From: Pseudomonadota bacterium
GTDB lineage: Bacteria; Pseudomonadota; Alphaproteobacteria; Rhizobiales; Beijerinckiaceae
DNA: 64,000 nucleotides
Assembly (NCBI GenBank): GCA_023450615.1
Contig: JAEXGT010000106.1
Span: 1-64,000, forward strand
Reading direction: 5' to 3'
Shown: piece by piece, positions 51,500 to 60,306 of the stretch
Layout: every line of letters begins with the position of its first letter
Position numbering within the stretch: the stretch's first letter is position 1
Position numbers and translations under genes: made by a program
The notes under the pieces: generated by a model
The model's database searches: none
The model's input: only the letters and a program-made list of their open reading frames with translations
What the model was told of the DNA's origin: nothing

Positions 51500-54286
51500 T
51501 TGTCCCTCATCAATCCAGACATCACTCCGGAAAAGGACTTTCCGCTTCGCGACGACATTCGGCTTTTAGGGCGGCTTCTCGGCGATACGATCCGCGAACA
51601 GGAAGGCGAGGCCGTTTTTGAAATTGTAGAGCGTATCCGCCAAACCTCGATCCGGTTTCATCGCGATGAGGACGAGGCAGCGCGCAAGGAGCTCGAGACG
51701 ATCCTGAACAGCCTCTCGCGGGGGCGCACCAATCAGATCATCCGCGCCTACAGCTATTTCTCGCATCTGGCGAACATCGCAGAGGATCAGCACCATGTGC
51801 GCCGGTCGCGCGCTCATGCCATGGCGGGGGCTCATGCCGTCAACGCGCCGGAGCCTCGCGAAGGGACACTCCCCCGGGCCTTGAAGCTTGTGCATGAGGC
51901 CGGAGTCAGTCAGGGCGCGTTGCAGGCATTCTTCGCGTCCGCTCTGGTGGTTCCTGTGCTGACGGCGCATCCGACGGAAGTGCGCCGCAAGAGCACCATC
52001 GATCGGGAGATGGAGATCTCCCAGATATTGGCGCAGCGCGACCGCTATGCGCTGACACCAGAGGAGGATACGGCTTCGGAAGAGGCCATCCGCCGCGCCG
52101 TGCTGACCTTGTGGCAGACGAGCATCCTGCGCAGCAACCGCCTGAAGGTGATCGACGAGGTAGTGAACGGCCTGTCCTATTACGATTACACCTTCTTCAA
52201 GGAACTCCCGCGCGTCTATGCCTCCCTCGAGGATCAACTCGCTGCTATGGATCCCGTCTGGCAAAGCGTGGAGATCCCGTCGTTCCTGCGTATGGGAAGC
52301 TGGATCGGCGGAGACCGGGACGGCAATCCGTTTGTGACGGCGGATGCGCTCAGGCAAGCATTGCTCCTGCAGAGCAAGCATGCCCTCGGCTCATATCTGG
52401 AGGAGCTGCATTGCCTCGGTGGCGAGCTTTCGCTCGACGAGCGTTATGTGAATGCGTCCGAGCAAGTGCATGAATTGGCGAAGGCCTCGCCTGATATGTC
52501 TCCTCACCGGCAAAATGAGCCTTACCGTCGTGCCATCACGGGAATGTATGCGCGCTTGGCTGCGACGGCGGCAGAATTCGGCCATGACGATATCACCCGT
52601 CACGCCGTGGGCGATGCACCGGCTTATGCCAGCGCCGAGGAGTTTTCTGGCGATTTGTCCATTCTCCATCGCTCCCTGGTTTCCAACGGCTCCGGCGCTC
52701 TTGCACGCGGGCGCTTGCGCCGTCTGCGCCGCGCCGTCGATGTATTCGGTTTCCATCTCGCGAGCCTCGACCTGCGCCAGAACTCCGATGTGCATGAGCG
52801 TGTAGTTGCGGAACTGTTTGAGAAGGCTGTTCCCGGCACAGCCTATGAGACGCTTCCGGAAGAGCGGCGGGTCGAGGTCCTTCTGGAAGAGCTCAAGACG
52901 TCGCGTCTGTTGACGTCGCCCTATTTGGACTATTCGGAGGAAACGGCGAAGGAGCTCGCCATCGTTCATGAGGCTGCCACAGCGCATCGCCGTTTCGGTC
53001 TGGCGGCTGTGCCGAATTACGTGATTTCCAAGGCCAGCGATCCCTCCGATATCCTGGAAGTCGCCCTGCTCCTGAAGGAGGCGGGTCTCTTGCGTCCGCG
53101 TGAGGGTGAGATGGCGGTCAACATCATTCCGCTCTTCGAGACCATCGCCGACTTGCGCAATTGCAGCCGGGTCATGAACGATCTGTTCGCGCTGCCGGAT
53201 TACATGCGCCTTTTGCGCAGCCGCGAGCAGGCACAGGAGGTGATGCTCGGTTATTCCGATAGCAACAAGGACGGCGGCTATCTCACTTCAGGCTGGGAGC
53301 TCTACAAGGCTGAGACGAAACTGGTCGATGTCTTCAAGAGCCATGGCGTTGCGCTTCGTCTCTTTCATGGACGCGGGGGATCCGTTGGCCGTGGCGGTGG
53401 CCCGAGCTATCAGGCGATCCTCGCGCAGCCGGGGGGCGCGGTGCAGAATGCCATCCGCATCACCGAGCAGGGCGAGGTGATCGCAGGAAAATACTCTAAC
53501 CCGGATCTCGGCCGACGCAATCTCGAAATTCTGGCGGCGGCGACTCTAGAAGCATCCTTGCTGCACTCGCAGCAGTCTGCGCCGCGTGAAGACTATCTCG
53601 AGGCGATGGAGGACCTTTCGGACAGCGCCTATAAGGCCTACCGCGCACTCGTCTATGAGACTGAAGGCTTCGAGCGTTATTTCTGGGAGTCGACGGTAAT
53701 CGGCGAGATCGCCAATCTCAACATCGGAAGCCGTCCTGCCTCGCGCACGAACTCGCGCCGCATCGAGGATCTGCGCGCCATTCCATGGGTATTCGGCTGG
53801 GCGCAATGCCGTCTCATGCTGCCGGGCTGGTATGGCTTCGGCTCTGCCGTCAACGTATTCCTGGAGAAGCGCCCGGATACGGGATTGGCGCTGCTGCAGG
53901 AAATGTATCGTGAGTGGCCGTTCTTCCAGGCGCTCCTGTCGAACATGGACATGGTTCTTGCCAAGAGCAACATTGCCATCGCATCGCGCTATTCGAAGCT
54001 CGTAGAGGACGATTCCTTGCGGGAATCGATCTTTCCTAGATTGCGGCATGAATGGGAAGATTCCATCAAGACGCTGCTCGCGATCATGGGGCAAGAGACA
54101 CTGCTCGACAAAAACCCGCTTCTCGCCCGCTCGATCCGTAATCGCTTCCCCTATCTCGACCCGCTGAATCACCTGCAGATCGAGCTGCTGAAGCGTCACC
54201 GTTCCGGTGATGCTGACGAGCAGGTGGTGCAAGGCATCCACCTCTCTATCAACGGCATCGCAGCGGGCTTACGCAACAGCGGCTGA
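51500..54286 (+). CDS. ppc: Phosphoenolpyruvate carboxylase
   Basis: PEPC makes oxaloacetate from PEP and bicarbonate, an anaplerotic step. The 928-residue enzyme has the catalytic His in VVPVLTAHPTEVRRKS near residue 160, the loop GYSDSNKDGGYLTS, the glycine-rich FHGRGGSVGRGGGP, and the canonical C-terminus GIAAGLRNSG. The start is TTG at 51500 (MSLINPD), behind GGGAG. It runs in the same direction as the Hsp70-like gene. Serine-cycle methylotrophs use it for carbon assimilation, but nothing else here indicates that role. Confidence 0.97.
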   Translation: MSLINPDITPEKDFPLRDDIRLLGRLLGDTIREQEGEAVFEIVERIRQTSIRFHRDEDEAARKELETILNSLSRGRTNQIIRAYSYFSHLANIAEDQHHVRRSRAHAMAGAHAVNAPEPREGTLPRALKLVHEAGVSQGALQAFFASALVVPVLTAHPTEVRRKSTIDREMEISQILAQRDRYALTPEEDTASEEAIRRAVLTLWQTSILRSNRLKVIDEVVNGLSYYDYTFFKELPRVYASLEDQLAAMDPVWQSVEIPSFLRMGSWIGGDRDGNPFVTADALRQALLLQSKHALGSYLEELHCLGGELSLDERYVNASEQVHELAKASPDMSPHRQNEPYRRAITGMYARLAATAAEFGHDDITRHAVGDAPAYASAEEFSGDLSILHRSLVSNGSGALARGRLRRLRRAVDVFGFHLASLDLRQNSDVHERVVAELFEKAVPGTAYETLPEERRVEVLLEELKTSRLLTSPYLDYSEETAKELAIVHEAATAHRRFGLAAVPNYVISKASDPSDILEVALLLKEAGLLRPREGEMAVNIIPLFETIADLRNCSRVMNDLFALPDYMRLLRSREQAQEVMLGYSDSNKDGGYLTSGWELYKAETKLVDVFKSHGVALRLFHGRGGSVGRGGGPSYQAILAQPGGAVQNAIRITEQGEVIAGKYSNPDLGRRNLEILAAATLEASLLHSQQSAPREDYLEAMEDLSDSAYKAYRALVYETEGFERYFWESTVIGEIANLNIGSRPASRTNSRRIEDLRAIPWVFGWAQCRLMLPGWYGFGSAVNVFLEKRPDTGLALLQEMYREWPFFQALLSNMDMVLAKSNIAIASRYSKLVEDDSLRESIFPRLRHEWEDSIKTLLAIMGQETLLDKNPLLARSIRNRFPYLDPLNHLQIELLKRHRSGDADEQVVQGIHLSINGIAAGLRNSG

Positions 54287-54391
54287 CGGGCGCACCTCGG
54301 AACCCTCAGGTTGCGCTCCGGGTTGTGCCGATGGAGCGTAGCCAGCTTAGAAAGTCGGTGACGCTCATGGTTTCGAACCAAGGAGAGAGGC

Positions 54392-54565
54392 ATGGCTCGT
54401 GGTGACAAGTCGGCTTATACCGACAAGCAAAAACGTAAGGCCGAGCATATCGAGGAAGGTTATGAGAACCGCGGCGTTTCCGAAAAAGAAGCTGAGCGGC
54501 GTGCCTGGGCAACCGTCAATAAGCAAGATGGCGGCGGCAAGAAGGGTGGCTCTGGGCGTGGCTAG
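54392..54565 (+). CDS. Small basic Lys/Gly-rich protein (57 residues)
   Basis: An ATG at 54392 follows AGGAGAGAGG and encodes 57 residues beginning MARGDKSAYTDKQKRKAEHI. The middle contains VSEKEAERRAWATVNK, and the C-terminus is a Gly-rich tail (GGGKKGGSGRG). Similar small proteins are common in rhizobial genomes, where they are often labelled plasmid stabilisation protein without evidence. It is highly charged and probably intrinsically flexible; a nucleic-acid-associated role is possible. It is shorter than usual reporting limits and may be overlooked. A striking palindrome follows 15 nt after the stop. Confidence 0.82.
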   Translation: MARGDKSAYTDKQKRKAEHIEEGYENRGVSEKEAERRAWATVNKQDGGGKKGGSGRG

Positions 54566-54580
54566 CGCTCCTGAGAACTA

Positions 54581-54614
54581 CTTATTATCCATGCATCGAT
54601 GCATGGATAATAAG
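54581..54614. repeat. Perfect 34-bp palindrome
   Basis: The two 17-nt halves (CTTATTATCCATGCATC and its complement) are perfectly self-complementary with no loop, centred between 54597 and 54598. Five flanking bases on each side (AACTA and TAGTT) extend the pairing after a 2-nt bulge. It is AT-rich compared with its surroundings. It could be a terminator, operator or recombination site; there is no U-tract. Confidence 0.85.
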
Positions 54615-54679
54615 CCTAGTTGATCGGTGCATTCGTCTGCAAGGCCGTGTATGGAAGAGGCTGACATGAAAGCCTTTCC

Positions 54680-55609
54680 ATGGAGGAAGCCTTGCTTACG
54701 AGTTCTGCCGCCGGTGTCTACGTCATTTGCCCAACGCCTTTCGAGGGCGATGGGAAACTCGATATGGCCTCCACCGACCGGATGGTCGAAGCCTATCTCG
54801 AAGCCGGTGCCACGGGCCTCACGATCCTCGGCATCATGGGCGAGGCACCTAAGCTGACGGCGGACGAATCGCAGGCCTTCGTCCGCCAGGTCATGACGGC
54901 GGTTGCAGGGCGTGTTCCGGTGGTCGTGGGCGTCTCGGCTGCAGGTTTTGCCGCCATGTCGGCGTTAACCGCGAAAGCGATGGATGCTGGTGCTGCGGGC
55001 GTGATGATCGCGCCTCCGTCGACGCTCAAAACTGACGATCAGATCGTCGCCTACTATGCCGATGCGGTCGAGGCCATCGGCGCGGATGTTCCTTTCGTCC
55101 TTCAGGATTACCCGCTCACCACCAATGTCGTTATGACGCCCAAAGTGATCATGCGCATCATCGAACAGAATCCGTCCTGCGTTATGCTCAAGCACGAGGA
55201 CTGGCCGGGATTGGACAAGATCACGACTTTGCGCCGCGCAAGCGACAAGGGCGAAGTACGTCGCGTTTCTATCCTCTGCGGCAACGGTGGCCTGTTCCTT
55301 CCCTTCGAGATGGAACGAGGCGCCGATGGTGCAATGACGGGCTATGCCTATCCGGAGATGCTCGTGGGCGTCGTCAATCTCATCAACCAGGGCAAGCGCA
55401 AGGAGGCACATGACCTCTTCGACCGCCACCTCCCGTTGGTGCGCTACGAGACGCAGCCGGGTGTTGGTCTCGCCGTTCGCAAATACGTGCTGCAGAAGCG
55501 GGGCATTATTGCCCACGACACATTGCGTAAGCCCGGGCCGAAGCTGAGCCCGGAAACCATCTCGGACATCGACTGGCTGATGCAGCGCATCGAGCGCTCG
55601 GAATCGTGA
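54680..55609 (+). CDS. Dihydrodipicolinate synthase-family (DapA-like) protein
   Basis: The 309-residue TIM-barrel protein belongs to the class I aldolase DapA/NAL family, whose members form a Schiff base with a pyruvate-like substrate. The probable Schiff-base lysine is in CVMLKHEDWPG, and the upstream FVLQDYPLTTNV carries the Tyr of the substrate pocket. The early GVYVICPTPF replaces the usual threonine/serine surroundings of DapA, so true dihydrodipicolinate synthase activity is unlikely. It is followed after 13 nt by the SDR gene, suggesting a shared sugar-acid or keto-acid pathway. The precise reaction is not deducible. Confidence 0.87.
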   Translation: MEEALLTSSAAGVYVICPTPFEGDGKLDMASTDRMVEAYLEAGATGLTILGIMGEAPKLTADESQAFVRQVMTAVAGRVPVVVGVSAAGFAAMSALTAKAMDAGAAGVMIAPPSTLKTDDQIVAYYADAVEAIGADVPFVLQDYPLTTNVVMTPKVIMRIIEQNPSCVMLKHEDWPGLDKITTLRRASDKGEVRRVSILCGNGGLFLPFEMERGADGAMTGYAYPEMLVGVVNLINQGKRKEAHDLFDRHLPLVRYETQPGVGLAVRKYVLQKRGIIAHDTLRKPGPKLSPETISDIDWLMQRIERSES

Positions 55610-55622
55610 AGGAGCTGACAGA

Positions 55623-56402
55623 ATGAAGACAGGATTGGAAGGAAAGCGCGCGCTGGTTCTAGGCGCAAGCAAAGGGTTGGGCTTCGGCATCGCTCAAGGG
55701 CTGGCGGAAGAGGGCGCACGTGTGGCCATCGCAAGCCGCACCATGGAGGGCTCGAAAGCCGCAGCCGACAAGATCGGCCGGGATGTGCTGCCCTTCGTCT
55801 GCGATACCGGCAAGGTTGATCAGGTCGACGCGCTTGCCAAGGATGTGACGGCGGCGTTTGGTGGCGTCGACATTCTCGTGCTCAACAGCGGCGGCCCGCC
55901 GCCCGGCAAGGCTCAGGGCGTGTCGTCCGATCAGTGGCGTCAGTCCTTCGACGCCATGTTCGTCAATCTCGTGCGTATCGCCGATCAGCTTCTGCCTGGC
56001 ATGATGGAGCGCAAGTTCGGTCGTATCATCTCGGTGATTTCCTCGGGTGTCATTCAGCCGATCCCGAACCTCGCGATTTCGAATGCAATCCGCCCGGCGC
56101 TCGTCGGCTGGGGTAAGACGCTCGCAAGTGAGGTGGCCTCCTCCGGCGTGACCGTCAACGCCATCGCGCCCGGACGCATCGCGACGGACCGCCTGAAGCA
56201 GCTCGATGCCGCCAATGCCGAGCGTACGGGACGCTCCGTCGAGGATGTGGCTGCTGCCGCTCGCGCCGGAATTCCGGCAGGCCGTTACGGCGAGATCAAG
56301 GAATTCGCGGCTGCTGCCGTGTTCCTCGCCAGCGAGAAGGCCTCGTTCATGACCGGTTCGATCCTGCGCGTCGACGGCGGGCAGATTTCATCCGTGACCT
56401 GA
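55623..56402 (+). CDS. SDR-family oxidoreductase with an atypical active site
   Basis: The 259-residue short-chain dehydrogenase has an NAD(P) motif GASKGLGFGIAQGLAEEG (residues 14-31) and LNSGGPPPG in place of the NNAG stretch. The classical S-Y-K catalytic set is not intact. After Ser140/Ser141 (ISSG), the expected Tyr is Ser153 or Asn154 and the expected Lys is Arg157 or Pro158 (NLAISNAIRPAL). Related FabG-like proteins of this form occur in rhizobial relatives, as I recall. It is 13 nt behind the DapA-family gene. It may act with a different mechanism or be a non-catalytic partner. Confidence 0.85.
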   Translation: MKTGLEGKRALVLGASKGLGFGIAQGLAEEGARVAIASRTMEGSKAAADKIGRDVLPFVCDTGKVDQVDALAKDVTAAFGGVDILVLNSGGPPPGKAQGVSSDQWRQSFDAMFVNLVRIADQLLPGMMERKFGRIISVISSGVIQPIPNLAISNAIRPALVGWGKTLASEVASSGVTVNAIAPGRIATDRLKQLDAANAERTGRSVEDVAAAARAGIPAGRYGEIKEFAAAAVFLASEKASFMTGSILRVDGGQISSVT

Positions 56403-56410
56403 TCCGATTA

Positions 56411-56441
56411 AAGGAGAGAGGCGAGGCTTGCCTCTCTCCTT
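56411..56441. terminator. Bidirectional hairpin between convergent genes
   Basis: AAGGAGAGAGGC (56411-56422) pairs perfectly with GCCTCTCTCCTT (56430-56441) around a 7-nt loop. It lies between the SDR stop and the stop of the converging chromate transporter, and is likely a terminator for both. Confidence 0.7.
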
Positions 56442-56459
56442 GCGCTTCGCTCACCTTGA

Positions 56460-57851
56460 TCAGGTGAGCATTCCGCTTGCATAGAGCGCAATTCCTGCTG
56501 CGGATGTGGCGGCCAGTGTGGTCAGCATGCCCAGCTTAAAGCGAAACATCGCGATGATGGCTGCCGCCGCCAGAATAAGCGCCCAGACATTGACGCTTGT
56601 CCATATGGGCGCGCTTACACTGACAGCTCCCCAGGTGACGTTCTGAACCTCTCGGAAGATCGTGTGGATGCCGAACCAGATCGCGAGGTTGAGGATGACA
56701 CCGACAACCGCCGCGGTGATGGCCGTGAGCGCGCCGCTGAGAGCGCGGTTACCGCGCAGCACTTCGATGTAGGGTGCGCCGAGAAAGATCCACAGGAAGC
56801 ACGGAGCAAAAGTCACCCAGGTGGCAAGGAGGCCGCCCAATGTTCCTGCAGCCAGTGGGTGAAGCAGGCCTGGATCGCGGAATGCCCCCATAAAACCCAC
56901 GAACTGCAGCACCATGATCAACGGTCCAGGCGTGGTCTCGGCCATGCCGAGGCCGTCCAGCATCTCGCCTGGCTTCAGCCAGCCATAGGTCTCTACTGCC
57001 TGCTGCGCCACATAGGCCAGCACCGCGTAAGCGCCGCCGAAAGTGACCATGGCCATCTTGGAAAAGAACAGTGCGATCTGAGAGAATATATTGTCCGCGC
57101 CGAATGCCAGGAGAAGCGCGATGACCGGAGCCAGCCACAGGAAGAGCCATGTGCCTGCAACTCTCAGGCTCCGGCCATGACTGGGGCGGGCATGTGCAGG
57201 CAAGTCATTGCCGAGGAGATCATCCTGTTCCTGTGTGCCATTCGGATCGCTGTTTACCCCGACAGGTTCAAGCAGGCCCGCTTTTGCAGAGCCGAAGCCG
57301 ATGAGGCCCGCGCCGAGAATAATGATCGGAAATGGAACCCCGAGAAAGAAGATGGCAAGGAAGGCCGCTGCTGCGATGCCAACCATCAGCCTGTTTTTCA
57401 ATGCACGCCTGCCGACGCGCACGACGGCCTCCAGAACGACGGCAAGAACGGCGGCTTTCAACCCGAAGAACAAGGCTGCCACGAATCCGACATTGCCATA
57501 AAGCGCATAGATCCAGCTCAGCCCCATGATCGCTACGATGCCGGGCAGGATGAACAATCCGCCGGCCATGAGGCCGCCGAACGTGCGGTGCATGAGCCAT
57601 CCCATATAAGTCGCGAGCTGCTGCGCCTCGGGACCAGGTAAGAGCATGCAATAGTTTAGGGCATGGAGAAAACGCGCCTCTGAAATCCAGCGCTTCTCCT
57701 CGACGAGAATGCGGTGCATCACCGCAATTTGACCCGCGGGACCGCCAAAGCTCAAAGCGGCGACGCGCAACCAAACGCGAAAGGCCTGTTTCAGAGAAAT
57801 GTTGTGACCCTGCCGTGGAGACGGATCAAAACTTGGGATGATTTCAGCCAA
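56460..57851 (-). CDS. chrA: Chromate transporter (ChrA family, two-domain)
   Basis: The 463-residue inner-membrane protein has two homologous CHR halves of about six helices each. The first half begins FRVWLRVAALSFGGPAGQIA and contains FLHALNYCMLLPGPEAQQLA; the second contains MVTFGGAYAVLAYVAQQA and LGMAETTPGPLIMVLQFVG. These FGGP and PGP motifs define ChrA, a chromate exporter. A TTG at 57851, 4 nt after the LOG stop, is chosen; a longer ATG start at 57947 would overlap the LOG gene by 90 nt. It is cotranscribed with the LOG gene. Confidence 0.92.
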   Translation of the reverse strand: MAEIIPSFDPSPRQGHNISLKQAFRVWLRVAALSFGGPAGQIAVMHRILVEEKRWISEARFLHALNYCMLLPGPEAQQLATYMGWLMHRTFGGLMAGGLFILPGIVAIMGLSWIYALYGNVGFVAALFFGLKAAVLAVVLEAVVRVGRRALKNRLMVGIAAAAFLAIFFLGVPFPIIILGAGLIGFGSAKAGLLEPVGVNSDPNGTQEQDDLLGNDLPAHARPSHGRSLRVAGTWLFLWLAPVIALLLAFGADNIFSQIALFFSKMAMVTFGGAYAVLAYVAQQAVETYGWLKPGEMLDGLGMAETTPGPLIMVLQFVGFMGAFRDPGLLHPLAAGTLGGLLATWVTFAPCFLWIFLGAPYIEVLRGNRALSGALTAITAAVVGVILNLAIWFGIHTIFREVQNVTWGAVSVSAPIWTSVNVWALILAAAAIIAMFRFKLGMLTTLAATSAAGIALYASGMLT

Positions 57852-57855
57852 AGCA

Positions 57856-58623
57856 TCACCCGGAGGTGGGCACGACCAAGCCGTTCTCGACAAGCGTAGT
57901 CCATGTCTCCTCAGCCGTTTCGGCAAAATGGATGAGCTTGCGGTCATCGAGGCTCACCATGCCGTGTTCGAGCAGCGCGTCGAACTTGATCACGGACTGC
58001 CAATAGGCCTTGTCGAACAGGACGATCGGAAGCGGAGGAGCCTTGCCGGTTTGGCGGAGGGTCAGAATTTCGAAAAGCTCATCGAGAGTGCCGAACCCTC
58101 CCGGGAAGACCACAAGCGCATTGGCGCGCATGGCCAGATGCATCTTGCGCATTGCGAAATAGTGGAAGCGGAAGGTGAGATCAGGGGTCGAATAGGAATT
58201 CGGTTCCTGCTCATGAGGGAGGGTGATGTTGAAGCCGATAGACGGCGCGCCGACATCGAAGGCTCCGCGATTGGCGGCCTCCATGATGCCTGGCCCGCCG
58301 CCTGTGGCGATCACGTTGTCACGCAGGCCGCCTGTTGCCGTCATGGCGCCGCCGCGTTCGGAAGCGATGGCTCCGAAGGCTCGTGCCTCGTTGTACCAGA
58401 ACGGATGGCGGCCTGGGCCTTCCTCGCGAATGCGAGCGCTTCCGAAAACCACGAGAGTGGAGCGCACCCCCCAGATGCGAAGGCTCTCCTCGGCCTTGGC
58501 GTATTCCAGCTGAAAGCGGACCCCACGCATGGAATCGCCCAGCAGGAAATCCTGGTCCAAGGCCGCCAAACGGTATGACGGAGAAGCAAGATGGGCTGTG
58601 TTCGAAGGCTTTCCATTGTCCAT
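57856..58623 (-). CDS. LOG-family protein (cytokinin phosphoribohydrolase-like)
   Basis: The 255-residue protein has the LOG signature PGGFGTLDELFEILTLRQTG around residue 165, with VFGSARIREEGPG and TGGGPGIMEAANRGA in front. LOG enzymes cleave nucleoside monophosphates, releasing the base, and were long mislabelled lysine decarboxylases. The ATG at 58623 (MDNGKPSN) follows AGGAACTCC; ATGs at 58647 and 58665 are alternatives. It starts the operon with chrA, which has no known link to nucleotides. Confidence 0.9.
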   Translation of the reverse strand: MDNGKPSNTAHLASPSYRLAALDQDFLLGDSMRGVRFQLEYAKAEESLRIWGVRSTLVVFGSARIREEGPGRHPFWYNEARAFGAIASERGGAMTATGGLRDNVIATGGGPGIMEAANRGAFDVGAPSIGFNITLPHEQEPNSYSTPDLTFRFHYFAMRKMHLAMRANALVVFPGGFGTLDELFEILTLRQTGKAPPLPIVLFDKAYWQSVIKFDALLEHGMVSLDDRKLIHFAETAEETWTTLVENGLVVPTSG

Positions 58624-58686
58624 GGTGAAAGGAGTTCCTGTGTTCATGGGCTGCAGAAAGCACATCTTCGGGCCGAGGTTAAGGGG

Positions 58687-58896
58687 TCAGGGGCCGGTTG
58701 GGATTTCCTGGGGGCTCGACGGGGGAATCCCGGCGGGTTCGCTCGGGCTTGGGGCTTCGCTCGGGGTTGTCGGTGGAACGCCTATTGGCTCGCTGGGGCT
58801 TGGAATACCGGCAGGGCCGGGATCGGGATGTACGGGCTGGGGAGCTGGGTTCGGCACATTAGGCTGCGGTGGCGTCGGATTAGGTGTGTCGGACAT
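58687..58896 (-). CDS. Small proline-rich protein
   Basis: A 69-residue protein beginning MSDTPNPTPPQPNVPNPAPQ. About 40 percent of the residues are proline. PSPSEPIGVPP and PSPSEPAGIPP are two near-repeats. There is no signal peptide or membrane helix, so it is probably a flexible cytoplasmic chain. GAAGGAAAT precedes the ATG at 58896. Short proline-rich proteins of this style are frequent in Methylobacterium-like bacteria, as I recall. Its function is unknown. It lies between the LOG and FAH genes on the minus strand. Confidence 0.6.
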   Translation of the reverse strand: MSDTPNPTPPQPNVPNPAPQPVHPDPGPAGIPSPSEPIGVPPTTPSEAPSPSEPAGIPPSSPQEIPTGP

Positions 58897-59078
58897 GGCC
58901 TGATTTCCTTCATCGAGATGCTTCGGTTCGGAACGGGGCACAAACGGCCTTGGTTCCAGCCAGCGCGCCAGACATGCTGTCTTAGTCTTTTGGTTTGGTG
59001 GGCTCCATCGCCAAGCTCGCTATATTGACGTCGAAGAAGGGCAGGAAGCCCTTTAGAGATTTAAGGGAGTGCCAGCCC

Positions 59079-60266
59079 GTGAACCGCCTGTCCTCATTCG
59101 ATGCCGTGGAAATCCTCCCTGCCGATGGTTATCAAGGAGCCCTCGCAGGTCGTGTTTGGCGCCCAGGCATCGGGCCCTCTGTCGTGGCGATCCGGGAGGA
59201 GGGTGTGTTCGACATCTCCGCCACCCATGCGACGATGAGCGAATTATCCGCCTTGGAGAACCCGGCGCAGGCCTTGAAGGCGGCACAGGGCGAGAGGATC
59301 GCCTCACTCGATGAACTCGTGGCCAACACGCCGTCCGACAGCCGCGATTCATCCAAGCCCTGGCTTCTGGCGCCCATCGACCTGCAGGTGATCAAGGCGG
59401 CCGGCGTGACATTCGCCGTGTCCATGCTGGAGCGTGTGATCGAGGAGCGGGCGCGGGGCGACGCAAGTGCCGCTGCCGCCATCCGCGCGGAAGTTCTGCG
59501 TCTCGTCGGAGACGATCTCAGCCGTCTGAAGCCGGGTTCGCAGGAGGCCATGGCTCTGAAGGATGTTCTCGTCGCCCAGGGCGCGTGGAGTCAGTATCTC
59601 GAGGTCGGCATTGGCCCAGATGCAGAGGTATTCACTAAGGCGCCAACTCTGTCGTCCGTCGGCGCCTTTATGGATGCGGGCCTGCACCCAAAATCCACCT
59701 GGAACAATCCCGAGCCGGAAGTGGTGATGGTGGTGACCGCCGATGGCAGGATTGTCGGAGCAAGCCTGGGCAACGACGTGAACCTGAGAGATTTCGAGGG
59801 CCGGTCCGCGCTTCTTCTCTCGAAGGCCAAGGACAACAACGCCTCGTGCGCCTTGGGCCCGTTCGTGCGCTTCTTCGACGAAACCTTCAGCCTCGATGAT
59901 ATCCGCAGCACCGATGTTACGCTCACGGTGGAGGGCGAAGACGGCTTCAAGCTCGAAGGCTCGTCATCAATCGCCAAGATCAGCCGCGACCCTGAAAATC
60001 TCGTCGCGCAGACACTTGGCCCACATCACCAGTATCCGGATGGCTTCGTCCTGTTTCTGGGCACCATGTTCGCGCCGACGAAGGATCGCGGTGAGCCCGG
60101 CATGGGCTTCACGCATAAAACAGGCGATGTCGTCACGGTTGCAGCTCCGAAGCTCGGTAAGCTCGTGAACCGTATGAAACTGAGTTCGGAATGCGAGCCT
60201 TGGACTTTCGGCATTGGCAGTTTGATGAAAAATCTTGCCAAGCGCGGCCTGCTGAAAAACCACTGA
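59079..60266 (+). CDS. Fumarylacetoacetate hydrolase-family protein
   Basis: The 395-residue protein has the C-terminal FAH fold with metal-binding EPEVVMVV (ExE) followed by GNDVNLRDFEGRSALLLSKAKDNN and CALGPFVRFFD, which provide a further acidic ligand. The extended N-terminal region is like the longer FAH members, some of which dehydrate 2-keto-3-deoxy sugar acids. The GTG at 59079 follows AAGGGAG and is preferred to the upstream ATG at 58995. Its substrate cannot be named. It sits near the DapA-like and SDR genes but is separated from them by chrA and LOG in the opposite direction. Confidence 0.88.
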   Translation: MNRLSSFDAVEILPADGYQGALAGRVWRPGIGPSVVAIREEGVFDISATHATMSELSALENPAQALKAAQGERIASLDELVANTPSDSRDSSKPWLLAPIDLQVIKAAGVTFAVSMLERVIEERARGDASAAAAIRAEVLRLVGDDLSRLKPGSQEAMALKDVLVAQGAWSQYLEVGIGPDAEVFTKAPTLSSVGAFMDAGLHPKSTWNNPEPEVVMVVTADGRIVGASLGNDVNLRDFEGRSALLLSKAKDNNASCALGPFVRFFDETFSLDDIRSTDVTLTVEGEDGFKLEGSSSIAKISRDPENLVAQTLGPHHQYPDGFVLFLGTMFAPTKDRGEPGMGFTHKTGDVVTVAAPKLGKLVNRMKLSSECEPWTFGIGSLMKNLAKRGLLKNH

Positions 60267-60270
60267 TAGC

Positions 60271-60306
60271 ATTGAGCCGCCCCCGAAGAGCGGGGGGCGG
60301 CTCAAT
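60271..60306 (+). terminator. Hairpin terminator after the FAH gene
   Basis: A 14-bp perfect stem (60271-60284 with 60293-60306) of mainly G/C encloses an 8-nt loop. It starts 5 nt after the stop. The following bases are AT-rich (CGATATATTTTCC) rather than a clean T-run. Confidence 0.75.
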
